41,290 nt of DNA, from positions 1 through 41,290 of the forward strand of contig NZ_MDCR01000030.1 in assembly GCF_001723055.1 (NCBI RefSeq), in the 5' to 3' direction. Of this stretch, positions 34,035-41,290 are shown in pieces. Both the position numbers and the translations under genes were made by a program. Each line of letters starts with the position of its first letter. Position 1 is the stretch's first letter. This DNA comes from Streptomyces niveus (GTDB taxonomy: Bacteria; Actinomycetota; Actinomycetes; Streptomycetales; Streptomycetaceae). The notes below the pieces were generated by a model. It was not told the DNA's origin. It saw only the letters and a program-made list of their open reading frames with translations, and did not search any database.

Positions 34035-34458
34035 CACTCACCGTACGTGTGCTGACCTGCGAAGATCGATTCGCCCCCGTATTTTTGCCTCTGAGGCACG
34101 CCGCTGCTGAAACGTGCCTGCGGATCGCCACGATCTGCCAACTCGATTGAAATGTAAAGCTCTTGACGCGGTGTCAGCTGAGAAAGTCGATGAATCCCCA
34201 GCTCAGAGCCCTTGATCATCTTGTCGAGTGCGCGTCAATCCACGATTTTCCCCACCTCCGGACCGCAGTCCCCGAAGGGCCCCCGGAGGACCGCGGAAGC
34301 ACCGCCGGACGGCGTCCGCGGCCGGGCCGGCGGCACGGGGCCGGAGGCCGTCGCGTCACGATCGAGGAAAGATCCTCCCAGGGCACTAGGGTGTTCCCTT
34401 TGCTCCCCTATTACTCTTGTGCCAAGGCCGCGCAGGGTGGCCGCCATGGAGGAGTGAG
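34035..34458. other. Low-GC stretch downstream of bldA
   Basis: These 424 bases hold no supported gene. The first 220 or so are clearly lower in GC than the rest of the window (for example GTATTTTTGCC and ATTGAAATGTAAAGCTCTTG). A small inverted repeat GCACAC/GTGTGC (34032-34037 and 34047-34052) overlaps the tRNA 3' end and may act in trailer processing. A minus-strand reading frame from 34219 runs back into the tRNA; it matches no family I know. TAGGGT at 34387-34392 is a possible -10 for the next gene. Confidence 0.5.
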
Positions 34459-35343
34459 ATGAGGAGCAGCAACCCGGTCTTCTCGCGACGGGGCTTCAGT
34501 CGCGACAACGGCCAAGCGGGGTTCAACGCGGCGCCGCAGGCCGGGGGCCCCGCCGTAGGCACGCAGAACCCGTACGCGACCAACCCCTACGCCACCAACC
34601 CTTACGCGCAGACGGACCCCCAGTTCGGTGGCGCCGGTCCGCAGGCGCCCGCCCGTTCCGGTGTCATGACGATCGACGACGTCGTGACGCGCACCGCTTC
34701 GACGCTCGGCACGGTCGTCCTCACCGCGGTCCTCGCCTGGGTCCTGCTCCCGGTCGACCAGGACAACCTCGGCAAGTCGTACGGCATCGCCATCGGCGCG
34801 GCCCTGGTGGGCCTCGTGCTGGCCCTGGTGCAGTCCTTCAAGCGCAAGCCCGTCCCGGCGCTGATCCTGGCCTACGCCGCGTTCGAGGGCGTCTTCCTCG
34901 GCGTCATCAGCAGCGCGGTCAGCACCTACCTCTCGCCGGGTGTCGTCGTCCAGGCGGTGATGGGCACGATGGCGGTCTTCGCCGGTGTGCTGTTCGCCTA
35001 CAAGATGCGCTGGATCCGCGTCACGCGCCGCTTCTACGGCTTCGTGATGGCCGCCGCGATGGGCTTCGTGCTCCTCATGGTCGCCAACCTGCTGTTCAGC
35101 GTCTTCGGCGGCGGTGACGGCCTCGGCTTCCGCAGCGGCGGCCTCGGCATCCTCTTCGGCGTCATCGGCATCATCCTCGGCGCGTGCTTCCTGGCGCTCG
35201 ACTTCAAGCAGGTCGAGGACGGCGTCACGTACGGCGCGCCGCGCGAGGAGTCCTGGATGGCGGCCTTCGGCCTCACCATGACGCTCGTCTGGATCTACCT
35301 GGAGATGCTGCGGCTCTTCTCGATCCTGAGCGGCAACGACTAG
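34459..35343 (+). CDS. Bax inhibitor-1 / YccA family membrane protein
   Basis: A 294-residue membrane protein. The N-terminal 70 residues are soluble, Gly/Asn/Pro-rich and contain a threefold NPYAT-type repeat (NPYATNPYATNPYAQ). Seven predicted membrane segments follow from about residue 88, with KPVPALILAYAAFEGVFLGVIS and the last FGLTMTLVWIYLEMLRLFSIL, typical of the actinobacterial BI-1 (YccA/TMBIM) group. Family members affect calcium leak or membrane protease activity, but the role in Streptomyces is not established. GGAGGAG precedes ATG 34459. A strong terminator follows. Confidence 0.88.
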   Translation: MRSSNPVFSRRGFSRDNGQAGFNAAPQAGGPAVGTQNPYATNPYATNPYAQTDPQFGGAGPQAPARSGVMTIDDVVTRTASTLGTVVLTAVLAWVLLPVDQDNLGKSYGIAIGAALVGLVLALVQSFKRKPVPALILAYAAFEGVFLGVISSAVSTYLSPGVVVQAVMGTMAVFAGVLFAYKMRWIRVTRRFYGFVMAAAMGFVLLMVANLLFSVFGGGDGLGFRSGGLGILFGVIGIILGACFLALDFKQVEDGVTYGAPREESWMAAFGLTMTLVWIYLEMLRLFSILSGND

Positions 35344-35358
35344 CGGTGACAGCGTGAC

Positions 35359-35394
35359 GAAGGGGTCCCCGGGCAGCAGCCCGGGGACCCCTTC
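35359..35394. terminator. Bidirectional terminator between the BI-1 and DUF4287 genes
   Basis: A perfect 16-bp stem (35359-35374 with 35379-35394) with a 4-base loop AGCA, flanked by GAAGGGG and CCCCTTC. It separates two convergent genes. Confidence 0.92.
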
Positions 35395-35428
35395 TGTCGT
35401 GTCTGTCGTGTACGGCGGCTCGTCGTGG

Positions 35429-35659
35429 TCAGCCCAGCCGGCGGGCGGCCCGCCTCAGGTCGTACTCGTGGATGATGGCTTTGGCGTGCCCGTACGCGAG
35501 GTCGTACTCGCCGCGGAGCCAGGCGACCTTCTCGTCGAACCGGACGAGGGCCGGACCGTCGTCGACCGTGCGGAGCCAGTCGGAGATCTCGCGGCCGGTG
35601 CACTGTGGAATACGGGACAGCAGGTTGCGGTGGGTCTCTTCGGAGAAAACAAGGGACAT
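35429..35659 (-). CDS. Small DUF4287-like protein
   Basis: A 76-residue soluble protein. The block REISDWLRTVDDGPALVRFDEKVAWLRGEYDLAYGHAKAIIHEYD resembles the DUF4287 domain, whose function is unknown. Start ATG 35659 is chosen because GGAGG lies six bases upstream; an earlier in-frame start at 35683 has no such site. It converges on the BI-1 gene across a terminator. Confidence 0.72.
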   Translation of the reverse strand: MSLVFSEETHRNLLSRIPQCTGREISDWLRTVDDGPALVRFDEKVAWLRGEYDLAYGHAKAIIHEYDLRRAARRLG

Positions 35660-35762
35660 CGGCGCCTCCGGACGCTGCTTCACGCTTACTGGTCCTTCAC
35701 GTCACCGTGCCTGAGCGTTGGCCCGTTGGCAACAGTTCCTCCAGGGCGCGTAGGGTCGCGGC

Positions 35763-36095
35763 GTGCTTGATACGACGCGCCTGACCGCAGCCGTGGACCG
35801 ATTCGCCGACCGGCTGCGGGCAGCTCCGCAGAGCAGGTTGCAGCGCGGGGCCGCGGCCGAAGGACTGGCCCTGGCCAGGGAATTGTCCGCGACCGCCCAG
35901 CGTCTCGAAGCCCCGGACGGCGCCCCGCAGGCGCCGCCGAGGATCATGCCGGACGTCGGCGTCTTCGTCGTGGCCGATCAACTGACCGTCGCGGCGGGTG
36001 ACTTGGCCGAGGCACTGCGAACGGCCCCGTCCGTTGCGGAACTGGACGAGGCCGTGCGGGCGGTGGAGCGGGCCGTGGCTAGAGCGAAGCTATGA
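35763..36095 (+). CDS. Small hypothetical actinobacterial protein
   Basis: A 110-residue protein with strong coding bias, no membrane segment and mostly helical composition (AVDRFADRLRAAPQSRLQRGAAAEGLALARELSATAQRLE). A short hydrophobic middle reads MPDVGVFVVADQLTVAAGDL. No family recognised. There is no Shine-Dalgarno sequence; TAGGGT (35751-35756) ends six bases before the GTG, suggesting a leaderless mRNA. Its last 17 bases overlap the end of the next, convergent gene. Confidence 0.7.
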   Translation: MLDTTRLTAAVDRFADRLRAAPQSRLQRGAAAEGLALARELSATAQRLEAPDGAPQAPPRIMPDVGVFVVADQLTVAAGDLAEALRTAPSVAELDEAVRAVERAVARAKL

Positions 36096-37173
36096 CCCGG
36101 TCCGCGAGAATGTAGATGTGGTCGTCGGCGGAGGCGCTGTCATCCGTCGTACCCGCGTTCCCCGCGCTGTCGGTGGCAGAGTCGGTCTCGGCCGCGCCGG
36201 CGGACGCGCCGCACGAGAACGTGAGGGCGTACGCCCCCGAGACACCCGAGCCGCCCAGCAGGAACGGCGTACCACCGTCGCGCAGCGCGCCCGCGAGGCG
36301 TTCCGCGGTCTCGCGGTGGCCCGGGGTCATGCAGAGCGTCGTACCGTCCGTGAAGACGTACACGTCGAGCGTGCCCAGCGGGCCGGGGCGGACGTCGGCG
36401 AGCGCCGTACGGGCGTCGGCCAGCTCTTCGAGGCGCGCGACCGTGCGCTCGTGGTCGGTGACGACCGGCGTACGGACCGGGACGAAGTCCGGGTGCGAGG
36501 GGTGCCTGCGGCGGGCGGCGGCCAGCTCGGGGGAGTCCTCGGCGAACTCACCGATCTCGCTGACCTCACTCACCTCGCTCAGCTCGGGCAGACCGTCGAA
36601 GTCCGCGTACTCGGCAAGGCTGCCCGGGTCGTCGAAGTCGGCGGCGTCCGGCCGGTCACCCAGCTCGCCGCGCTCGCGCAGCTCGGCGAGTTCCGCCAGC
36701 TCCGCGAGGTCGTCGTAGTCGTCCTCCGTGGCACGGCGGGCGCGGTCGGCGCGGTCGAGTGCGTCGAGATCCAGCGCCTCCAGGCCCACGAAGTCGGCCT
36801 GGCGCGGTACGTAGAACGGGCCGTCCTCGGCGCCGGGGCCGCCGAAGCCGCCCAGCAGCGAGGGCGCGTCGGTGGCGTCACGGGCCTCCTGCGCGGCCCA
36901 GAAGGCCCGCGCCTCGGCCAGCTCCCGCTCGCGCTCCTCGGCCAGGGCCTCGGCCACCGCGAGACGTATGTCCTCGGTGGACGTGGCGGGACCCGCCGCG
37001 TCGGCGGAGCGTGCGTGCGGTACGGCGGCGTGGCCGCCCGGATTCGCCAGGGACAGCTCGCCGCGCAGGGCCGTGACCTCTCGCCGCAGCCCATGAGCGG
37101 CGTGCAGCGCGGCGACGCCCACGGCCGTGGCGGTGGCCGTGGTGAGCAGCAGGGCAATAGACATGGCGCTCAC
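36079..37173 (-). CDS. Hypothetical membrane-anchored acidic protein
   Basis: A 364-residue protein of no family I recognise. It starts with one hydrophobic segment (about 5-25, AMSIALLLTTATATAVGVAALHAA), then a charged helix with likely coiled coil (about 65-98, LAVAEALAEERERELAEARAFW). A very acidic, low-complexity middle (about 140-215) is rich in Asp, Glu, Leu and Ala with ELAEL and SEVSE repeats. A folded C-terminal domain (about 220-360) contains LDVYVFTDGTTLCMTPGHRETAERLAGALRDGG and GVSGAYALTFSCG. GTG 37173 has GGGAG upstream. It converges on the previous gene with a 17-bp overlap. Confidence 0.75.
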   Translation of the reverse strand: MSAMSIALLLTTATATAVGVAALHAAHGLRREVTALRGELSLANPGGHAAVPHARSADAAGPATSTEDIRLAVAEALAEERERELAEARAFWAAQEARDATDAPSLLGGFGGPGAEDGPFYVPRQADFVGLEALDLDALDRADRARRATEDDYDDLAELAELAELRERGELGDRPDAADFDDPGSLAEYADFDGLPELSEVSEVSEIGEFAEDSPELAAARRRHPSHPDFVPVRTPVVTDHERTVARLEELADARTALADVRPGPLGTLDVYVFTDGTTLCMTPGHRETAERLAGALRDGGTPFLLGGSGVSGAYALTFSCGASAGAAETDSATDSAGNAGTTDDSASADDHIYILADRVIASL

Positions 37174-37323
37174 GACTTACTCCCGGTCTTCAATGGTCCC
37201 CCGACTTCCTACATCAGCTTGTCGTGGGGGGCGCACACGTCGGCAGTGCATTACGTCATGAATTGGACAGGTCTTTCGACCTTACGGCCGGCCCCATTAC
37301 TGCCGTGACCAGGGTAAATGGGG

Positions 37324-37356
37324 CTCCCCCAGGTGTGAGGTCACATCCTGGGGGAG
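37324..37356 (-). terminator. Terminator after the thiolase gene
   Basis: CTCCCCCAGG (37324-37333) pairs with CCTGGGGGAG (37347-37356), with an inner TGTGA/TCACA that can extend the stem past a bulged T. It lies about 90 bases past the thiolase stop on the minus strand. Confidence 0.65.
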
Positions 37357-37445
37357 ATTGAGTCACGACTGGGGCTCGGAGCGGTTCGGCTCAGCCGCTC
37401 GGCGTCCGTGGTCGCGTTCCCCTCGCCACCGCTCGTGAGTGGGGC

Positions 37446-38666
37446 TCAGCTCAGCCGCTCGATGACCATCGCCATGCCCTGGCCGCCGCCCACGCACATC
37501 GTCTCCAGGCCGAACTGCTTGTCGTGGAACTGGAGGCTGTTGATGAGCGTGCCGGTGATCCGGGCGCCCGTCATGCCGAAGGGGTGGCCGACGGCGATCG
37601 CGCCGCCGTTCACGTTCAGCTTGTCCAGGTCGACGCCCAGATCCCGGTAGGACGGGATGACCTGCGCGGCGAACGCCTCGTTGATCTCCACCAGGTCGAT
37701 GTCGCCGATATCCAGGCCCGCGCGGCGCAGCGCCTGCTTGCTGGCCTCGACCGGGCCGTACCCCATGATCTCCGGCGAGAGGGCGGAGACACCGGTGGAG
37801 ACGATCCGGGCCAGCGGGGTCAGGCCCAGCTCACGCGCCTTGGTGTCCGACATGATCACGAGGGCGGCGGCGCCGTCGTTGAGCGGGCAGCAGTTGCCGG
37901 CCGTGACCAGTCCGTCGGGGCGGAACACGGGCTTGAGGCCCTGGGTGCCCTCCAGGGTGACGCCGGCGCGGGGGCCGTCGTCCTTGGCGACGACCGTGCC
38001 GTCGGGGGTCGTGACGGGGGTGATCTCGCGCTCCCAGAAGCCGTTCTTGATGGCTTCCTCGGCGAGATTCTGCGACCGCACGCCGAACTCGTCCATGTCG
38101 CGCCGCGTGATGCCCTTGAGCCGGGCCAGATTCTCGGCGGTCTGCCCCATCGCGATGTACGCGTCGGGCAGCAGGCCGTCCTCGCGGGGGTCGTGCCAGC
38201 CGGCGCCCTCGGAGGCCGCGACGGTGGCGGTACGGGCCTCCGCGTCGGCGAAGACCGGGTTGTGGGTGCCGGGCATGCCGTCGCTGGAGCCGTTGACGGA
38301 GCGGGACACCATCTCGACCCCGGCCGAGATGAAGACGTCGCCCTCGCCGGCCTTGATGGCGTGCATGGCCATGCGGGAGGTCTGGAGCGAGGACGAACAG
38401 TAACGGGTGATCGTGCAGCCGGGGAGATGGTCCATCCCCATCTGCACCGCGACGATCCGCCCCAGGTTGTGGCCCTGCTCCCCACCGGGCAGGCCGCAGC
38501 CGAGCATCAGGTCGTCGATGTCACGCGGGTCGAGCCCGGGAACCTTGGCGAGCGCGGCCTGAATGATGGTGGCGGTCAGGTCGTCGGGCCGCAGCTCCTT
38601 CAGGGAGCCCTTGAAGGCCCGGCCGATGGGGGAGCGGGCGGCAGAGACGATCACGGCTTCGGGCAT
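37446..38666 (-). CDS. Acetyl-CoA C-acetyltransferase (thiolase)
   Basis: A 406-residue cytosolic thiolase that condenses or cleaves acyl-CoA units. The catalytic nucleophile is Cys90 in RYCSSSLQT; the C-terminal part has [26 protein letters not shown] with the catalytic His, and CVGGGQG with the second catalytic Cys. Length and motifs are complete. ATG 38666 has GGAG five bases upstream; a GTG one codon earlier is possible. It is not clearly in an operon. Degradative (FadA-like) versus biosynthetic use cannot be told from the motifs; no fadB-like gene is adjacent. Confidence 0.93.
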   Translation of the reverse strand: MPEAVIVSAARSPIGRAFKGSLKELRPDDLTATIIQAALAKVPGLDPRDIDDLMLGCGLPGGEQGHNLGRIVAVQMGMDHLPGCTITRYCSSSLQTSRMAMHAIKAGEGDVFISAGVEMVSRSVNGSSDGMPGTHNPVFADAEARTATVAASEGAGWHDPREDGLLPDAYIAMGQTAENLARLKGITRRDMDEFGVRSQNLAEEAIKNGFWEREITPVTTPDGTVVAKDDGPRAGVTLEGTQGLKPVFRPDGLVTAGNCCPLNDGAAALVIMSDTKARELGLTPLARIVSTGVSALSPEIMGYGPVEASKQALRRAGLDIGDIDLVEINEAFAAQVIPSYRDLGVDLDKLNVNGGAIAVGHPFGMTGARITGTLINSLQFHDKQFGLETMCVGGGQGMAMVIERLS

Positions 38667-38814
38667 CACGGCTCCAGAGGGGCGAGTGCGGTACGGCGGG
38701 AGTGCCGTCCTGCGAAGTTACCCGCACGTACGGCTCGGGTCACCGGGCCGGACGTGTGACGCGGGCCGCAGTACGGCTCCCACCGGGGGCGCGGGCTGTG
38801 GCGCGGGCGGTGGC

Positions 38815-39843
38815 TCAGGGGCGGTGTGCCTCCTCCTTCGGCGGGGGCGGCGGTGCGGCCGGCTCGGTCTGGGTGGGCTCCGCGGCCGGGAGGCGACGGC
38901 GACGGCGGTGTTTGAGCAGGGCCCAGGGCGCCCGCGCGCCCGTGACCTCCGTGCCCGCCTCGGCCGCCGCGGCCGAGGCCGCCTTGGCCACCGTCAGCAT
39001 GTCCTCGTCGCGCGAGGAGTCCAGGTGGTCCGTCTCCGGCCACAGGCCGAGGACCGCGCAGAGCGTCGGCAGGACCGCCATCGCGGCCGTCGCGTACCCC
39101 TCCGCCGACGGGTGGTAGTTGTCGGCGCCGAACATCTCGCGGGGGTTCGCCGCGAACTCCGGCCCCAGCAGGTCGCCGAGCGAGACCGTACGGCTGCCCT
39201 GCTCGACCGCGACGATCGTCTGGGCCGCCGCCAGCTGCCTGCTGACCCGGCGGGCCACCCAGCGCAGCGGCTGGTACACCGGCTCGATCGTCCCCAGGTC
39301 CGGGCAGGTGCCGACGACGACCTCCGCGCCCGCCGTCCGCAGCCGCCGTACCGCCGCCGCGAGATAACGCACCGACGCCGTGGCCGACATCCGGTGGGTG
39401 ACATCGTTCGCGCCGATCATGATCACGCAGACGTCCGGGGTCCGGAAGGTGTCCGAGAGCAGCAGCGTCACCTGGCGTTCCAGGTCGTCCGACTGCGCCC
39501 CCGGCTGTGCCACGTTGCGCAGGTCGACCGGGCGCTCCGCCACCGCCGCGAGGCCCGAGGCGAGCAGCGCCCCCGGTGTCTGGCCGGCCCGCCTGACGCC
39601 CTGGCCGGCCGCCGTGGAGTCGCCGAGGATGCCCATGCGCAAGGGGTCGGTATGGCCGTACGCCAGCCCGTACCAGCCGTTGCCCTTGGGCGGGATCGGC
39701 GCCGTACCGCCGCCCACCGACCGTTTCGCCAGCTGGACCTCGGCCAGCAGGAGCCCCACCCCGGCCGCTCCGATCAGACCGACACTCCCGCCGCCGAAGG
39801 CGGCGCCCGCCGCGATCCGCCGTGCCACCCTCGCTCTCGACAC
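38815..39843 (-). CDS. SGNH/GDSL-family hydrolase with N-terminal membrane anchor
   Basis: A 342-residue esterase-like enzyme. An Arg-rich start and one hydrophobic segment (about 10-35) suggest an anchored or exported protein. The SGNH blocks are block I GILGDSTAAGQG with nucleophile Ser76, block III GANDVTH with Asn146, and block V DNYHPSAEGY with Asp241 and His244. The C-terminal 60 residues are Ala/Pro/Arg-rich, including RRRRR. GTG 39843 is chosen because GGAGGTGA lies eight bases upstream; longer starts would overlap that site. Substrate unknown (lipid, ester or acylated sugar). Confidence 0.9.
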   Translation of the reverse strand: MSRARVARRIAAGAAFGGGSVGLIGAAGVGLLLAEVQLAKRSVGGGTAPIPPKGNGWYGLAYGHTDPLRMGILGDSTAAGQGVRRAGQTPGALLASGLAAVAERPVDLRNVAQPGAQSDDLERQVTLLLSDTFRTPDVCVIMIGANDVTHRMSATASVRYLAAAVRRLRTAGAEVVVGTCPDLGTIEPVYQPLRWVARRVSRQLAAAQTIVAVEQGSRTVSLGDLLGPEFAANPREMFGADNYHPSAEGYATAAMAVLPTLCAVLGLWPETDHLDSSRDEDMLTVAKAASAAAAEAGTEVTGARAPWALLKHRRRRRLPAAEPTQTEPAAPPPPPKEEAHRP

Positions 39844-40000
39844 AGTCCGGGTCACCTCCCTGTAGCCGTACGCGCGCTCTAGCCGTTGAGACGCTGCCCA
39901 TAAGACCAGCAAGAGGTAATTGCCCCGTAACGGCCGTGGCCCAATCGCTTACGCCTACGCATACGCTGGCCGGACCATCACGGAGACCCCGGAGACAACG

Positions 40001-41290
40001 GTGCAATTCCACGACTCGATGATCAGTCTGGTTGGCAATACCCCGCTGCTGAAGCTGGGCAGTGTGACCTCGGGCATTCAGGCGACCGTCCTGGCCAAGG
40101 TCGAATACTTCAATCCCGGCGGTTCGGTGAAGGACCGGATCGCCCTGCGCATGATCGAGGCGGCGGAGGAGAGCGGCGAGCTCAAGCCCGGCGGCACGAT
40201 CGTCGAACCCACGAGTGGCAACACGGGCGTCGGGCTGGCGATCGTGGCCCAGCAGAAGGGCTACCACTGCATTTTCGTGTGCCCCGACAAAGTCTCCACG
40301 GACAAGATCAATGTGCTGCGGGCGTACGGCGCCGACGTCGTCGTCTGCCCCACGGCCGTCGACCCGGACCACCCGGACTCGTACTACAACGTCTCCGACC
40401 GGCTGGTCAACGAGACGCCGGGCGCCTGGAAGCCCGACCAGTACAGCAACCCGAACAACCCGCGCTCGCACTACGAGACCACCGGTCCCGAGCTGTGGGA
40501 CCAGACGGACGGGCGCATCACCCACTTCGTCACCGGCGTCGGCACCGGCGGCACGATCACCGGCACCGGCCGGTATCTGAAGGAGGTCAGTGACGGGCGC
40601 GTCCAGGTCGTCGGCGCCGACCCCGAGGGGTCCGTGTACTCCGGCGGTTCGGGCCGCCCGTATCTGGTCGAGGGTGTCGGCGAGGACTTCTGGCCGAGCG
40701 CGTACGACCCGACCGTCACCGACGAGATCGTCGCCGTGTCGGACAAGGACTCCTTCCAGATGACGCGACGCCTCGCCAAGGAGGAGGGCCTGCTGGTCGG
40801 CGGCTCCTGCGGCATGGCGGTCGTGGCGGCGCTGCGGGTCGCCGAGCGGCTCGGCCCGGACGACGTGGTGGTGGTGCTGCTGCCCGACAGCGGCCGGGGC
40901 TACCTCAGCAAGATCTTCAACGACGAGTGGATGAACGACTACGGCTTCCTGGAGCAGGGCGGGGACACCCCCCGGGTCGGTGACGTGCTGCGGTACAAGG
41001 AGGGCGGCGCCCTTCCCTCGCTCGTTCATATGCACCCCGAGGAGACGGTGGGCGAGGCGATCGAGGTGCTGCGCGAGTACGGCGTCTCGCAGATGCCGAT
41101 CGTGAAGCCCGGCGCCGGTCATCCGGACGTGATGGCGGCCGAGGTCATCGGGTCCGTCGTGGAGCGCGAACTGCTCGACGCGCTCTTCGGCCGGCGCGCC
41201 TCGCTCAACGACCCGCTGGAGAAGCACATGTCGGGACCGCTCCCGCAGGTCGGCTCCGGCGAGCCGGTGGCCGACCTGATGGCGGCGCTG
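40001..41290 (+). CDS. Cystathionine beta-synthase, 3' end cut by the window
   Basis: A PLP enzyme joining serine (or O-acetylserine) and homocysteine to cystathionine in transsulfuration. The 430 residues present include GNTPLLKL, the PLP lysine Lys44 in GGSVKDRIA, PTSGNTGVGLA, the phosphate loop GVGTGGTITG, and GGSCGMA. After about residue 325 a CBS-domain region begins (TPRVGDVLRYKEGGALPSLVHMHPEETVGEAIEVLREYGVSQMPIV), which separates it from simple cysteine synthases. The family is usually near 460 residues, so about 30 are missing. GTG 40001 has GGAGA five bases upstream. It is divergent from the SGNH gene over 157 bases. Confidence 0.95.
   Translation, partial: MQFHDSMISLVGNTPLLKLGSVTSGIQATVLAKVEYFNPGGSVKDRIALRMIEAAEESGELKPGGTIVEPTSGNTGVGLAIVAQQKGYHCIFVCPDKVSTDKINVLRAYGADVVVCPTAVDPDHPDSYYNVSDRLVNETPGAWKPDQYSNPNNPRSHYETTGPELWDQTDGRITHFVTGVGTGGTITGTGRYLKEVSDGRVQVVGADPEGSVYSGGSGRPYLVEGVGEDFWPSAYDPTVTDEIVAVSDKDSFQMTRRLAKEEGLLVGGSCGMAVVAALRVAERLGPDDVVVVLLPDSGRGYLSKIFNDEWMNDYGFLEQGGDTPRVGDVLRYKEGGALPSLVHMHPEETVGEAIEVLREYGVSQMPIVKPGAGHPDVMAAEVIGSVVERELLDALFGRRASLNDPLEKHMSGPLPQVGSGEPVADLMAAL

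Noticed and set aside
34088..34100. TGCCTCTGAGGCA as a terminator after bldA
   Set aside because: The palindrome leaves a loop of one base, and the T-run lies before it, not after it, on the transcribed strand.
34016..34219. Minus-strand frame of 67 codons overlapping the bldA tRNA
   Set aside because: It runs through the tRNA, matches no family I know and lacks a ribosome site, so I kept it only as part of the low-GC stretch.
38666..41227. Minus-strand open frame of 853 codons
   Set aside because: It is antisense to the SGNH hydrolase in another frame and to the cystathionine beta-synthase; its translation is Arg/Gly/Val-rich low complexity, typical of GC-rich shadow frames.

Overview
The window is chromosomal DNA from a Streptomyces or very close relative. 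The evidence is very high GC with strong GC bias at third codon positions, frequent GTG and TTG starts, a tRNA-Leu(UAA) gene of the bldA type, two Rpf muralytic enzymes, a CebR-type operator and Rex-type operators. It carries about 33 protein genes, one tRNA, one riboswitch and one gene remnant. No insertion sequence, prophage, CRISPR array or rRNA was seen. Most of it looks like conserved core chromosome.

Layout. (1) 1-4841: a secreted GH6 cellulase behind a CebR operator, a GNAT acetyltransferase, and a membrane protein overlapping a Ser/Thr kinase gene. (2) 4785-8783: a divergent set for lipid-linked sugar transfer: a YfhO-family membrane protein, a dolichol-phosphate-mannose-synthase-like GT2 and a GtrA flippase-like protein. 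(3) 8720-10424: an ECF42-type sigma factor with its YCII/DGPF partner. (4) 10614-13576: a SurA-N-like lipoprotein, mazG, a small membrane protein and a divergent TetR regulator with two operators. (5) 13580-18013: a broken dihydrofolate-reductase-like gene, a NarL-type two-component system and an MMPL exporter. (6) 18385-20662: a DUF5937/ArsR-type regulator and a P450. (7) 20817-26562: two Rpf/LysM proteins, the second behind a c-di-AMP (ydaO) riboswitch, then enolase, divIC, a DUF501 protein and an exopolyphosphatase. (8) 26950-33477: type II NADH dehydrogenase with two Rex-like sites, a cyclopropane fatty acid synthase and a MacB-like ABC transporter. (9) 33951-34034: bldA. (10) 34459-41290: a Bax-inhibitor-1 protein, three small or uncharacterised proteins, a thiolase, an SGNH hydrolase and a cystathionine beta-synthase cut by the window end.

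How the parts connect. The one in-frame TTA codon I found in the protein genes is codon 10 of the cellulase, so that gene should need bldA from the same window as well as release of CebR: a sugar gate plus a developmental gate. The Rpf pair links c-di-AMP to wall remodelling at germination, and the ndh sites link NADH/NAD+ balance to respiration.

Four convergent gene pairs overlap at their 3' ends by 13-64 bp, while two other convergent pairs are split by long perfect hairpins. Several genes also have a -10-like hexamer 6-7 bases before the start codon, the geometry of leaderless mRNAs. Function calls rest on motif recognition by eye, not on database searches.
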